Shown: piece after piece, positions 10,863-22,310 of the stretch
Position numbering within the stretch: position 1 is the stretch's first letter
Layout: every line of letters begins with the position of its first letter
Assembly (NCBI RefSeq): GCF_033807575.1
Contig: NC_084718.1
Location: 18,121,991-18,185,990, forward strand
Length of the DNA stretch: 64,000 nucleotides
Reading direction: 5' to 3'
Origin: Cydia pomonella
Taxonomy: Eukaryota > Arthropoda > Insecta > Lepidoptera > Tortricidae
The notes under the pieces: model-generated
Databases searched by the model: none
The model's input: the letters and a program-made list of their open reading frames with translations, nothing else
Told to the model about the DNA's origin: nothing
Position numbers and translations under genes: made by a program

Positions 10863-11061
10863 ATAGTCCCATCGTTTGATTTTTTGGAATATTAATAAAA
10901 TTATTATAAAAGTATGGAGCATTTAAAATTTTGTATCGAATATGGTTTTCGCTGAGAAATACGTTTGGAAAAGCGATCGTCCGCTTTTCTTTTTCAGATA
11001 ATATACACGAGTTAATTATAATGCCGGTTTCTTTGAGAAAGTTACTTAATTTAAGCTCAGC

Positions 11062-11193
11062 CCACGTAGCCAACATGCCAATAATTAACGCTCTGTGGCG
11101 TAACGTAGTCTCTCTCTATCACCCTGCCATTAGTGCGACGATTAACGACATTAGTACGAGCGTAGCGTAACGATTGGCATGTTGGCTACGTGG
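11062..11193. mobile_element. Short palindromic MITE
   Basis: The left arm ccacgtagccaacatgccaa faces the right arm ttggcatgttggctacgtgg; the aacgct/agcgtaacg parts inside also pair. The length is about 132 bp. The interior has no coding capacity. Confidence 0.75.
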
Positions 11194-11232
11194 ACAGGAA
11201 TGCACGGATAAAATTAACGGACTTTAAAAAAT

Positions 11233-11738
11233 AAGCGGCCAAGTGCGAGTCGGACTCGCCCATGAAGGGTTCCGTACCATTTATGACGTATTAAAATAAA
11301 ACTACTTACTATATCTTGTTCAAACCAATTTTCGGTGGAAGTTTGCAGCATATATTTTTTTTACTTTTATCATTCTCTTATTTTAGAAGTTACAGGGAGA
11401 GGGACACACAGTTTACCACTTTTGAAGTGTCTCCCGCGCAAACTATACAGTTTAGAAAAGAAATGATATTAGAAACCTCATTTTTTTGAAGACCTATCCA
11501 TAGACATACGTATGAGTTTGATGAAAAAAACATTTTGAATTTCAGTTCTAAATATGGGGAACCCCCAAAATTTATTATTTTTGTTTCTATTTTTGTATGA
11601 AAATCTTAATGCAGTTCACAGAATACATCTTCTTACCAAGTTTCAACAGTATAGTTCTTATATAAACGGACAAACAGACAGACATGACGAATCCATAAGA
11701 GTTCCGTTTTTTGCCATTTGGCTACGGTACCCTAAAAA
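11233..11738 (-). repeat. Repeat E relative
   Basis: Begins taagcggccaagtgcgagtc, the reverse complement of the end style of the copy at 6051-6490, and ends with ggctacggtaccctaaaaa. The interior (caaaccaattttcggtgg, agtttcaacagtatagttc) is specific to this copy. Confidence 0.65.
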
Positions 11739-11860
11739 CACCGTGTAGGTATATCACGCATAGCACTCAGTTTGACTTTTTTTTGACATAAATAGATCAT
11801 CCTTTCTTAACAGGTGCCTTCAATATTAATGATCAAAATCACTAATCTAAAAAAACAACA

Positions 11861-12350
11861 TCTTCCTAGCATTTGTCCCTGCTTATTGCCACGGCTCATG
11901 AGAGCCTGGATTCCGCTTGGCAACTAATCCCGAGAATTAGCGTAGGCATTCGTTTTTACGGAAGCGACTGCCATCTGACCAAACCAGCAGAGGTTAAATT
12001 AGGCCTTATTGGGATTAGTCCGGTTTCCTTGCGATGATTTCAAATGATATTTATTTATTTATTTAAACTTTATTGCACACATAAAGAAAAATGTACAAAT
12101 GGCGAAATTAATGCCAAAAGGCATTCTCTACCAGTCAACCGTTGGGTCAAACAGAGACATGTGTGTATGTTGGTGCAGGAAAAAATAATAACAAATAATA
12201 AGGAAAAAATTAAACGTGAAGTCACACTTATATAATGTATAAAAGATAGACTAATACATATAATTATGTACATATACATGATGGTGGACCTTATTTAAGT
12301 TCTTCTGACAGAAGATGCTTGCGAAGTAGTCGTTATTTCGTACATAAGTT
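11861..12350 (-). repeat. SINE-C copy interrupted by a LINE tail
   Basis: 11861-12051 carries the SINE-C 3' half on the minus strand (tcttcctagc, tgccacggctcatgagagcc, aggccttattgggattagtc). The SINE sequence breaks at caaatgatattt and resumes at about 12334 with tatttcgtacataagtt. The intervening DNA is a separate LINE 3' end. The SINE head is missing. Confidence 0.75.
12052..12333 (-). mobile_element. LINE 3' end inside SINE-C
   Basis: The plus strand starts with atttatttatttaaacttta and continues ttgcacacataaagaaaaat, which reads as the polyadenylated 3' end of a LINE on the minus strand. Only 3' untranslated sequence is present. Confidence 0.6.
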
Positions 12351-12546
12351 ACAGTAGTAATGTATAGTTGTTTAAATTACCAACATCCAGTCACTACACT
12401 TATACCAAACTGCCTTCCTGGGAACATTAGAGTCTCCATTTTCGTCCGTCTCAAGTTTACAGTAGCTTGTTAAATAAAATATTTGCAGTGACAATAAAAC
12501 CGGAATTGTATTTCCCCTCCTTTAGGGTTCTTTACGGTCACACAAA

Positions 12547-12780
12547 TTGGAATACAGGGGAAACTATGGGTCCTTGGTCGTCCGACAACAAAAAATTGTT
12601 AAAAAGGTGTCTGAATGCCTAATAGGTGTCTCGGGGGACCACAGAGCGGGCTCCTTCTTTCATCAGAGGTTAAGTTTGGCGGTGCAAGAGTTAACGCCGC
12701 CAGCGTTCTGGGGTCTGTGCCGGGGGGGAGGTATTTTATATTTAGTCGTATAATATAGTTGTAGTTCTAATTTGGGTACT
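12547..12780 (+). pseudogene. LINE C-terminal fragment
   Basis: A frame reads GSLVVRQQKIVKKVSECL, then GDHRAGSFFHQRLSLAV, then loses the reading at VQELTPPAFW. FFHQRLSLAV is a motif I associate with the C-terminal tails of lepidopteran LINE RTs. The rest of the element is absent, and the 3' part may be untranslated sequence ending in A/T-rich DNA. It is non-functional and the family is uncertain. Confidence 0.45.
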
Positions 12781-13241
12781 TGGTTTTTAAGGTTTAGTTT
12801 TAAGTTACTAATTTTATTTTCACTAAATGTACTTTTGGTTACTAAAAATACTATCTACATCATGTATATTAACCATACCAGTGGGAAAATGACTTAAATA
12901 CGGGTAGTTATTTGTCACAAAGTATTGTATATCAAATCAGGGCAGTTTATAAGGTCCGCTCAATAATCTAACTCTGAATGCCATTTGCAACAAATTGTGG
13001 TAATGTCATCATTAATGAAAATATGACGTTTATAACGACACGTCCTCACATTGTTCTATTCAAGTTAGTGGAAAATTAGCGTAGACGGACTACGTTTATT
13101 ATTTTTGTAAAAGATAGACGATGGACAAACCAACCTTTGTGCTGCGCGCGTGCTGGCAGCCAGCCTGGCCGGTACGGAATAGGGAATATTACGCGAAACT
13201 CTGCTTAGGGGGCGCCACTACCACAATCCATCACAATCTGA
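12781..13241. other. No gene recognised
   Basis: AT-rich sequence. The small frame at 13121-13324 overlaps the following MITE and is not credible as a gene. Confidence 0.4.
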
Positions 13242-13362
13242 GGCTCTACCGCGAAACAAGAAAATCGAAATTTCGTTATCTAACCTCCCTATCACTCTTG
13301 CTTAATCGAGCGATAAAGAGGTAGATAACTAGATTTTGATTTTCGCGTTTCCCGGTAGGCCC
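13242..13362. mobile_element. Palindromic MITE
   Basis: The left arm ggctctaccgcgaaacaaga and the right arm ending gcgtttcccggtaggcc are imperfect reverse complements. The inner parts gttatctaacctccctatca and cgataaagaggtagataac also pair. Total about 121 bp. The outer gcctaccgcgaa motif resembles the MITE at 60740-60855. Confidence 0.7.
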
Positions 13363-13749
13363 TTTGTAAACAAACCGCCTTGATGCATCAATGTCATATT
13401 TATCCATGAAAACTTGTCAAAAATCAGTTTAAGGCACAGTATGTATAAGTTACTCTATGGTTTGCGAAAGGTACTACTGCTACACTCTGGCGACAGAACA
13501 TTTTTTTCAGTTATGTATATTTGTATTTCTTTGAGCATAAGTTATTCATCAGTTATTAGTATTAATATTGCCTATAAGTGAGAAATTCAACAGTGTCGCA
13601 CATATTTTTGTTTGTTAGTTAAATGAGAATCTGTACTAACATGCAAATACAAATACAGTAATAATTGGCGGCAGAACATTGCAGTAATACTCCCTATTAC
13701 GGATGCCGTTGCCAGCGCACGCAATTTGTTTACAAGTTTTTCAGTTCTG

Positions 13750-13938
13750 TACCCCTAGTGTAAATAAATTCGATTTCCAAACGTGACGTACGCGTTTGCG
13801 TTTAGTCTCATTTTGTATTGAATTTCGAAAGAGCGCGCCAAGCGGGACGTTTTGGAAACTCAAAATCCTATACAAAATGAGACTTAACGCAAACGCGTTC
13901 GTCACGTTATGATGTCGATCAAAGTTACACTAGGGGTA
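13750..13938. mobile_element. MITE-F copy 1 (189 bp)
   Basis: The termini are tacccctagtgtaaat and its inverse, with long pairing arms (acgtgacgtacgcgtttgcg; cgcaaacgcg with cgtcacgtt). A 3-bp direct repeat, ctg, flanks it at 13747-13749 and 13939-13941. Copy 2 at 55065-55253 is also 189 bp and is flanked by cag. The superfamily is not settled. Confidence 0.85.
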
Positions 13939-15378
13939 CTGAACAAAAAGTAGTATTACGGCCCGATTCGAAATTTAATATAAGTCAAATATTTGCTATA
14001 CGATATGGATTGAATGTCAGTGTAAAAAGTGACGTTCTTGTTTGAAGAATGTAATGCGAATGGGAGCACAAGTCGCATCCCATAAGACACCGCCGCCTCC
14101 GCCCGGGGACTAAGGTAAGCCCGTCGGGTCTTATAAATTATATGTATAAATATCTCGTTATTTGTACATATTCTGTTTTTACCGCGTGTTTATCTAGTTG
14201 TGTTATATATCGTACAGCGAATGATTTACGCGTTTTCATTCATCATAGGCGGCCCGATACGGTTACAATTTGGACACAGGTAGTGCACATACAAATCAAA
14301 CAATAGATAGCTGTTATCTACCTATGCTCTGCGTGTGGTCGCCTATTGTTGATGTCTATGGATATGGAACACAACCAAATGAAAACACCACTTCCACAAT
14401 GCTTAAAATTTCTAAATGATAACTTGCTTCAATGTCAATTTTCATCACACTTGCTTATAAACGGTGTTATAGTATGCCAGCATACTGAGATAATGAGCTG
14501 TACAGCCACGGGCGTAATAGATTTTTTAAATTCAATTATGCCCATGCAAATAAGGCCAACTTTATTTGCATAAAATCTCAATAAAAACTCAAAAAATGAA
14601 TAAAACTGAAAAATACTTATCAAAATTTTGCGCCCATGGGTATATTGGTCATAATATTTTTGTTCAAGTAGATATATAAATTATTTTTTGTGTACGTTCA
14701 CAAATATTTTATTTGATTTATTCAAATGCCGTTTAAAATATTTTTCCACAATTTTCAATCGTAGCTGAATGCCGGATGGGTCTGTGCCTTCGATGCCTAA
14801 CCTGTCAAAATATGACAATATATCGGACGAATGTTTGAAATGTCACCGTATTTAAGAAATATTACGCTTAAAATTTAGTTTTTTGTTCGCAAGTGTGAAG
14901 AAAAACATTGTGTGTAACTCCGGGGTATAAGAATATTGCAAACTACCCCCCTTCCTCTCACTTATCCCCCTCGTTGCACAATGCACTATTATTATCATAT
15001 CCCATCGACTTATTCGGTAATAAAATAACCAGCCATATACGTGAGCCACTTACAAACCGCGCCAACGTAAAAACCGAACGCAGAAATAAATTTATTTCAT
15101 CACAATGTATAAATAATTCAGAGGTTTTCGGGATATATCGAAGTGAAATATGGTGGCTAAGATCTCGGCGAAAATAAATAGAATTCGACCCTCGGTTTTT
15201 AGGGTACCGGCGGTTTTATCGTCAACATTAAGAGAGTTTACGATAGTTTCATTTACAGATAAGTTTCAAATAAACCAAGTTAGAGATAATTAGTTCCTCC
15301 CTCAAAGTCCTAAATACAATTTTCATGGAATTTCATATATTATGTCAACGGGATAGTGTCACATTAGGGTTGCTTTTA
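13939..15378. other. Unassigned, AT-rich
   Basis: An isolated acggcccgattcgaa end, as in MITE-G, is at about 13959. Otherwise I see no gene or assignable repeat. The overlapping frames at 14346-14623 and 14852-15177 on opposite strands have no protein-like features. Confidence 0.4.
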
Positions 15379-15620
15379 TAGTCTGTATCTTTAGGTATTT
15401 AAAAAAAGGTAAACAAAATCTACCCTCAAATGGCTCCTTAAGGCAGCTGAGGGTAGATGAAAACATTACATGATCAAATAATGTAGGTTTAAAGTCAGGT
15501 CGTTCAGTGACAGATCCAGGCGGTTTTGTATTTGGTTGGTTAACCAATAAATATTAAAACTACCCGAAAATGTACAAATTGTTTGTTTACCTTTTTTTAA
15601 ATACCTAAAGATACAGACTA
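15379..15620. mobile_element. MITE with TA target duplication
   Basis: The arms are perfect inverted repeats of about 39 bp: left tagtctgtatctttaggtat then ttaaaaaaaggtaaacaaa, right the exact reverse complement. A TA dinucleotide flanks both ends, as in Tc1/mariner-type insertions. An inner pair (tctaccctca with tgagggtaga) adds a second stem. Confidence 0.85.
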
Positions 15621-15625
15621 TAGAC

Positions 15626-15938
15626 TTCTTCCTCGCGTTGTCCTGCATTTTGTCACGGCCCATGGGTGCCTGGGGTCCGCTTGACAACTAATCCCCAGAA
15701 TTGGCGTAGGCACTAGTTTTTACTAAAGCGACTGCCATCTGACCTTCCAACCCAGAGGGTTAGGCCTTATTGGGATTAGTCCGGTTTCCTCACGATGTTT
15801 TCCTTAATCGAAAAGCGACCGATAAATATGAAATGATATTTCGTTCATAAGTTCCGTAAATCTCATTGGTACGAGCCGGAGTTAGAACCCGCGACCTCTT
15901 GATTGAAAGTCACATGCTTCAGACTTCTTAGTCACTAA
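15626..15938 (-). repeat. SINE-C copy with a diverged head
   Basis: The 3' end and body match the other SINE-C copies (tcttcctcgcgttgtcc, gcgactgccatctgacc, gtttcctcacgatgttttcc). The tRNA-like head keeps the B box (gggttctaactcc on the minus strand), but its upstream part differs from the heads at 26846 and 43965. It sits directly next to the preceding MITE. Confidence 0.8.
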
Positions 15939-15976
15939 AATAAGAAAAAAAAACTGATAGTTTATGTGGTTAGTAT

Positions 15977-16834
15977 TTTTTTAATACCACGACGGTGGCA
16001 AACAAGCATACGGCCCGCCTGATGGTAAGCAGTCACCGTAGCCTATGGACGCCTGCAACACCAGAGGCATTACATGCGCGTTGCCGACCCTTTAAAAACC
16101 TGTACACTCCTTTTTTGAAGAACCCCATACTGTAGCCCCTCGGGAAAACCTTGGCAGGAAGCTCATTCCACAGCCTAAGCGTTCGCGGGAGGAAATTCCT
16201 CTTAAACCGCACAGTACGCGACCATTTAGGTTCTAGGGTGTGAGGATGAACACCCTGCCGAAGGCGAGCGGTGCGGTGATAGAAAGCGGCCGTTGGCATC
16301 ATGTCAAACAATTCTTCAGAGCACAGCCCATTGTACAAGCGGTAGAACACACACAAGGAGGCAAAGTCTCTCCTTAGACTTAAAGGTTCAATACCGCTTG
16401 TGAGTTTGGGATCGTCGACGATTCGTACAGCGCGCCTTTGGACTGAGTCGAATGGTCCAAGCTGGCATGCAGGTGCTCCTGCCCAAAGGTGACAGCAATA
16501 CTCCATATGGGGTCTGACTTGCGATTTATAAAGCAGCAGTCTTTGCCCCGGAGTAAAGTATCGCCTCGCTTTATTGAGCACACCCAGTTTTTTGGATGCC
16601 AGCGCAGCCTTTCCTTCCAGGTGGCTACGGAATTGGACGTCACTGGAAATGTCGACACCGAGGATCCCAATACTCCCTGATATGGTAAGGACTGAGCCTT
16701 GGAACTGTGGGACAACAGTAAATGGGGTTTTCTTAGCGGTAAACGCGCAAACTTGTGTCTTGGTGGGGTTGAATCGGACTAGATTGTCCCGACCCCACAC
16801 CGAAACTCTGGATAGAGTGCTCTCAATGTCTATC
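15977..16834 (-). mobile_element. 5'-truncated LINE with 10-bp TSD
   Basis: Bounded by tggttagtat at 15967-15976 and 16835-16844. The element is on the minus strand: the 3' end at the left reads, on the plus strand, aataccacgacggtggcaaa and gcctgatggtaagcagtcac. The reading frame is open all the way to the truncated 5' end, which suggests a fairly recent insertion. Confidence 0.9.
16033..16834 (-). CDS. LINE reverse transcriptase C-terminal region, partial (jockey/CR1-like)
   Basis: The C-terminal part of a LINE RT, 5' truncated so that no start codon is expected. The open frame runs to the insertion boundary (IESTLSRVSVWGRDNLVRFN upstream, 255 codons from the first methionine). Recognisable blocks are NPTKTQVCAFTAKK near residues 12-25, LLLYKSQVRPHMEYCCHLW near 90-108, FDSVQRRAVRIVDDP near 120-134, and RTLRLWNELPAKVFP near 212-226. 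These belong to the thumb and C-terminal domain of jockey- or CR1-type elements. The endonuclease and the RT palm are missing. No internal stop is visible, so this copy has accumulated little damage, but it is not autonomous. Confidence 0.88.
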
Positions 16835-17091
16835 TGGTTAGTATGTAGTCAAGAAAACTTTCATACAAGCTCATTCTCATACAAGTTTGGAAGCGGTATG
16901 AGCGACGAGAGTCTCGCTTCGTCTGTAGACTCGTGACCAGCTCGTGACGAGCGAAAATGACACTTCCGCACGTATATCAAACGAAGTTTTTGATACAGTT
17001 GCATGTAAGTAACAATAAAACGATTTTTTTTAATAATAAACCTAAGCCTATTTCATTACTTACTTTTGTGACATTGTTATATACTTATTAT

Positions 17092-17215
17092 ACAATACAA
17101 TACAATACAAATACACTTTATTGCACACCTCAATACAGAAACAGTACAAATAATACAACACATAAAGAAGAGGTAAACAACAGGCGGTTATAGTTAAACG
17201 ATTACAGATAATTAA
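17092..17215 (-). mobile_element. LINE 3' end fragment
   Basis: The plus strand starts with repeated tacaa units and reads atacactttattgcacacct, then aggtaaacaacaggcggtta. This pattern resembles a polyadenylated LINE 3' end on the minus strand. No coding part is attached. Confidence 0.55.
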
Positions 17216-19868
17216 CTCGGCAGAAATATATAATCAACGATTTGACATAAACAGTTACGCAAACCTTATATAAAAATCCTTAAAGATAGATAGATAGCAT
17301 TTATTGGTAAAAAATAATATTTTACATGACAAGTTAATTTCAAGTAGCAAAAAAACTACATTAATATTATTTAAAAAGTAATTACATTACTAAAAAATAC
17401 ATTTTATAAGTATTTACGTTTTCAGGTAAACCCATTGCACATATAATAATAATATATTTAAGTAAGTACCTACTTTAATCAAAAAGTCATATACTTGTAG
17501 ACATGGAAAAAAATTAACAAAAAAATATGTTATTTTGTATGTGGTACAGTATTTATCTGATAATTATAATTTAGTCATTTAATAGGAAGACAATAAAATT
17601 AACACTTTATTGTCACATATTAAATTAAAACTGCTCAATAGGGACCGTGCGCGTTGGAGGGTCTGCCATCTTGTGGCCTGAATCGGAACCATAAACATGT
17701 ACATGTACACGTCACGTGTTTTCTTGTGCATAGTAGGTTCTGCCATCTTGTGGGCTACATCGGAACAATAAACATCAGATTTTACGCCTCGCGCCAAAAA
17801 TCTGACGGCTCCTGTGCTGCCTCCTACAGTTCATGCACGCTCCCTATAGTTCGTATCATCCTACTTATAGGTAAACGTACCATGTTCCTGGCTCGAAATG
17901 TCTCATCCTAACGTCCGGATCAAATCTGGGAACAGAGGTGTCACACAATGTCCAAACCCTCTATACCTCAGCCTTGGATGATATAACAACTGGAGTCGCC
18001 TTTAAGAGCTTACCCCTCTGCTGAAAACCTCGGACACTGGTCATACTCACGTCATACGTATTGTATGGACGGACGTTTATATGACGTGCACATTTGACGT
18101 ACTCCTTCCTCGCAAAAAGCGGCAGACTGTTTTGAACAGAAAATGACAGACAAGGCGTCTCTAGTTGTTAAATCCACCAAGCCCTCAGCTGTCAAGCTGT
18201 GGGTGGAATTTTATATCTCGAATTGGGTTGTCGTTGAGATTCAAGATGGCGAAGACGTCTCGGGAATATTTTTTTGTGTTTTGCTCATTTATGTTGTTCA
18301 AAGTGTAGTATTGATAGCTTATTATGCAGTGAACTATCGTGGAAGTGTGCAGTTAATGAAAAACTAATCTTGAAACGCGTTTAATCATGTTTTAATCAAT
18401 ATCAGGCAATCCATCGTGGCTTTTAGTAAAGTCCAGCTATCTCTTTACTAAATGCAGCTACCGAACAACGTCATGCTCTACGAGCACACTTAAAACTTAC
18501 AACGAAACTTGACATTGGCAAAATCATCATAGATTTGATGGAAGCCATATTTTAAAAGAAGAAGAAGATATATTATCTCGAATAGAACAAAGATGTTTGT
18601 CACACAAGTGATAACTAATATGAAGAACAAAAGAGACTAAGATTGACATAAAACAAAATATTGTAAGTCGTTTAGGTATCATATTATAAGAACAACAAAG
18701 TAAATAATAACATGTACACCAAACAGAATGCCGCTCAGCATAAGCCATGTCTGTTAGAAGCGACACTGGTTTCCAGGGCACCCACAATTAAAAATAAAGA
18801 CAGAAACAAAACAGAAACAGAACAGAATAGCGACAGAACAAGACAAAACATGTGTGTAAAAGAAAGAGAGAGAGTTTACAAATACTCGTATTTCTTTTTG
18901 ACTATTTATCAATGCTTTCTGTTAGCCTTTCAAAAGGTTCCACGGAGTTATTTTTTTAAGTTGACGCGTAAAATGTTATTGTTGTGTTTGTTGAACTTGA
19001 TTTTTTTTTGTTAAGGTTAGGATATTTAGGGCTTCACGTCTATGCATTTTAATAGTATAATGTTGACAATTATATTTGTTGTATATTTTAATACTGCAAA
19101 CATTATTATCTGTTTCACATTTACAACCTTGTAACATCTTTTTAATTCCCATGAAAAATTGCTGACTAACACAATATATAATGAGATATAAACCTCTAGA
19201 TAGGGTATGATTTTTACATGGTCAGTAAAAAAAATTGTTTTAATCGTCACAAAAATCAGTTGGTCAGCAAAAGTAAAATTTTTCTTTATCTGATTTTTCT
19301 GCTAACTAAACTAAATATACTAGCTTTGCCCTGGTTAAATCATGCCGTAACTGGCGTTAGATGTCTTCGGCGGATGTATCGATGATTTTCTCGTCAGATG
19401 AAGAAGATTTTTTATTGTTCATTTATGTCAGAATTTTTGATATTTTTGCTACGCCTGTCGTAATGACGATAGATATCTCAAACGCTACGCTACGACGACG
19501 CTTCGTGTGTGTTGTTTGAATTTGTGTGTGCTCGTAGCGTTCTCGTTCTACGCTGGTATTAAAATACGCTTACGCGTCTCGTACGCTTACGCTCCGTCTG
19601 CTGAGGGCCTAATTGGCCAGCCAATGCGCTGACCATCAGATTTTTCAGCTGACCATACTATCATTTAGACTGATTATTTAATTAAGTACTTCCCGTATAT
19701 GTAAATACATACATTATGCTATCAGAACCCTGTGTCATTACCGCTGTTCGCGCATGTCCGTCCTTATCGCTCGTGGCGGATTTACGAGCTCTCTCGAGCC
19801 TATGGACGGATTTATTGCAGTTATTGTGTAATTCATACCGATATGACAGTTTGTCCGTCATTTGCATT
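17216..19868. other. Large unassigned interval
   Basis: I recognise no gene here. The segment at about 17900-18140 is less AT-rich than its surroundings but has no open frame. The frame at 18143-18367 ends in a hydrophobic stretch but has no upstream context or splice signals, and I do not accept it. Cg-rich repeats of acgctacg and cgcttacg appear near 19480-19590 and may be a decayed MITE. Confidence 0.4.
17659..17777. repeat. Direct repeat of a tctgccatcttgtgg block
   Basis: gtctgccatcttgtggcctg plus aatcggaaccataaacat (17661 onward) is repeated as gttctgccatcttgtgggct plus acatcggaacaataaacat (17738 onward). The spacing is about 77 bp. The repeats could be parts of one interspersed element. 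Confidence 0.5.
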
Positions 19869-19925
19869 GGTAGTGTTGCTAACTCGAGACTCGAGTCTAA
19901 ATTTGAAGAACTCGACTCGTTTTTA
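19869..19925. repeat. gactcgagtc-rich repeat, short copy
   Basis: Reads gtagtgttgctaactcgaga, then ctcgagtctaaatttgaaga and actcgactcg. It starts like copy 1 at 1266. Confidence 0.5.
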
Positions 19926-19986
19926 GATGAAAAAAGAAAGATATACTTAAGACATCAGCTGATATCTTAAGTATGTTGTGTGTCTG

Positions 19987-20009
19987 TTGATTGATTGATT
20001 GATTGATTG
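19987..20009. repeat. (TTGA)n microsatellite
   Basis: About six tandem ttga/ttgat units. They may be the 3' tail of an unrecognised LINE. Confidence 0.9.
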
Positions 20010-20311
20010 TGACTACAAACACAGAAGAACAGAACTTTAATATCCATCATTAGGTATGTCTAAAGCAAGTCACATAGTGGCACCATCATAGCAAAAAAGG
20101 CTTTTTTCACTAAGTCATTACGGAAACATCTTTTCATAAGAATTGACTACTTGACAGTTTTTTGTAAATAATGTCAAACAATCTTGATTTTCTAGAGTAT
20201 CAAATGCCTATATAGGACTCATGGCATTTAAGCAACACAAAGGTCAGAAATGAGAGTTAAAGTCTGACGCTCGCACTCGACGATTGAAACGCCTCTAACA
20301 AAATGATAAGG

Positions 20312-20329
20312 TGATGTGACGTCACATCA
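20312..20329. promoter_or_regulatory. 18-bp palindrome containing TGACGTCA
   Basis: tgatgtgacgtcacatca is perfectly self-complementary and has the CRE consensus TGACGTCA at its centre. No promoter or gene is visible nearby, so function is unknown. Confidence 0.25.
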
Positions 20330-21294
20330 TATAAGTCTGTCCTAAATGTATGGAAGATCAAGGAAATTGCCATTTTGACCCTGAAATATTGCGTTTATGT
20401 GTATAGTTGTTATACAATTTATTTTTCAATAAAATGTAAGGAATCGAATGGTACCATTTTTTTTCTATGTTTTACAAACAAAAAAATATTTTTTTTTTTT
20501 TGAGACTTTGGAGCCTTGTATTTTTTTATAATCTGAATATTTTTATAAGTTCCACTTTTTTATAGCGGATGGCTCATTTTCTATCCATTTAACTACATTT
20601 TGTTATAATATTCAACATGTGTCAAGTACCCAATTGACACTACGAGTGTCTCTAAAACAAAACCGATTTCAGAAAACCTTGTATAACATTTTAGTCTCCA
20701 AATGAAATCAAGAATATACCTCTAAAATCTGTCTTGATTCCCCAGCCCACGGTGTATATATTATTAAATTTACTTTAAGGAACTAAACGTCATAAACACC
20801 GCATTAAGTGACCTAATTATTATAAATATACCGAGAACCGACAATTATAAGGTTCACCCGAGGCTCAAAGAACGGAAAAGCTAATTAAAAAATTAAAACG
20901 CTTTTACACAACCTACATTAGCCGTGACCCGAGCCCAGCCGGGCATGTAAATGCCTGGAAGGGACATCGTATAGCCAATAAGCTTTACCAAAATATTACC
21001 TGTGGGAGCTGTATCCTACAAGTTACATCTCATCACCATAAACTAAAATAAATATGTATATATAATAAGCAAGAGATGTCTGTCAGTCACCATGAGACTT
21101 AAGGTAACAGACGGAAAGTTTGGAAGGTAATGTAGGATGGATTTGCTCACTGCCGGCACCCAGACTCAGGCGACCGATCGTTTGCAAGATAGTTTAAGAT
21201 GTGATGAAGGGTAGCAGTATACAGGAACAAATACCTAGGGAATCCGTGCACACTAGGAGAGGCAATTAGCAACCTGAAGACTTTGCTAGGCTTC
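20330..21294. other. No gene recognised
   Basis: AT-rich DNA with T runs near 20460 and 20490. From about 21060 the sequence becomes less AT-rich (gtaatgtaggatggatttgc, actgccggcacccagactca) and may be a decayed retroelement part leading into the module at 21295. Confidence 0.4.
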
Positions 21295-21390
21295 GTGGAG
21301 AAGCTGGGGTGGTTAGAGTAGCGCTACCTCGATTCACGCAAAATAGGCACAATGGTTGTCGATTTGCGAAAAATGCCCAGAAGCACTAAC
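21295..21390 (+). repeat. Module shared with 48516-48598
   Basis: gctggggtggttagagtagc, gctacctcgattcacgcaaa and ataggcacaatggttgtcga with tttgcgaaaaatg recur almost unchanged inside the TIR element at 47993-48640. The origin is not recognised. Confidence 0.7.
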
Positions 21391-21899
21391 TAACTAAGAT
21401 GTGATGAACACAGGAGAGTGCTCAAGAGAATGAAACACGTGAATGTCCAAAATCAAAGAGAATTTATTCAATAAATTACTAACTATTTATATGCACAATC
21501 TATACACGTTTTGACGTGTATGTGTACGGTTCGTTCGGTTGCGCGTTTTGCCAATTTTGACATAAACATTGTTGGTGATGCCGTTGCAGTGCTCTGCTCT
21601 ATATTGTTAGGCTGCTGCGTCGCTTGTCGTCATAGTATGTTCACTATACGTGAACAGATATTAAAATTTATATTAATATATATAGGGGACCTAGCCTAGG
21701 CAAGATGATAATCGTACATCGATAAACGACGAGCGAAAAGAAAATATAGCGTTATTCAAATCGAAACTACGAGGGTTCGAAAATACGACGAAACGTGCCG
21801 AGAAAAGATAGGTACTGCCTTTTGCCCTGTGTCTCGCCTAGGCATACATAAATAATGCGATGGCGTTTTATCAAATCATATTTGACTTTATTAAGCTCG

Positions 21900-22310
21900 A
21901 CGACTGCATGACTCAGGACCAAATAGCCGTGCTCATCACAGGAATAAATGCTAACCAGGATTTACTAACCATTTGCTAACTATTTGCTAACCAGTCGACT
22001 GGGCTAGTGGGTAGTGAGCCTGCCTATGAAGCCGGGGGCCATCGGCTCAAATCCTGGTTAGCATTTATTCCTGTGATGAGCACGGCTATTTGGTCCCGAG
22101 TCATGAAAATTGCTATTGCTATATGGGGGGTTATATGAGCGAAAAATCGATCTAGTTAGGTCTCACCTTTGGGAAAACGCGTTTTTTTTTAGTTTTTATG
22201 ATATTATATCTATCATTGTCTAAGTACCCATAACACAAGCCTTATTGAGCTTAATAAGGAACTTAGTCAATTTGTGTAATAATGTCCTTTAATATTTATT
22301 ATTTATTTAT
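21900..22310. mobile_element. SINE-B with an inverted body segment (snapback) and a Helitron-like insert
   Basis: Plus-strand SINE-B runs from about 21998 (gactgggctagtgggtagtg) through the B box (ggctcaaatcctgg) to a tail near 22303. About 55 bp of the body (22048-22105, aaatcctggttagcatttat then tcctgtgatgagcacgg) is also present in inverted form at 21906-21962, so the tRNA head lies in the loop of a large hairpin. A fragment of the Helitron-like family (atcgatctagttaggtctc, gggaaaacgcg) sits at about 22120-22190 within the SINE body. Confidence 0.75.

Noticed and set aside
18143..18367. A 74-codon frame with a hydrophobic segment, considered as a small membrane protein
   Set aside because: No splice or promoter context, no recognisable family, and nothing that separates it from chance frames in AT-rich DNA.
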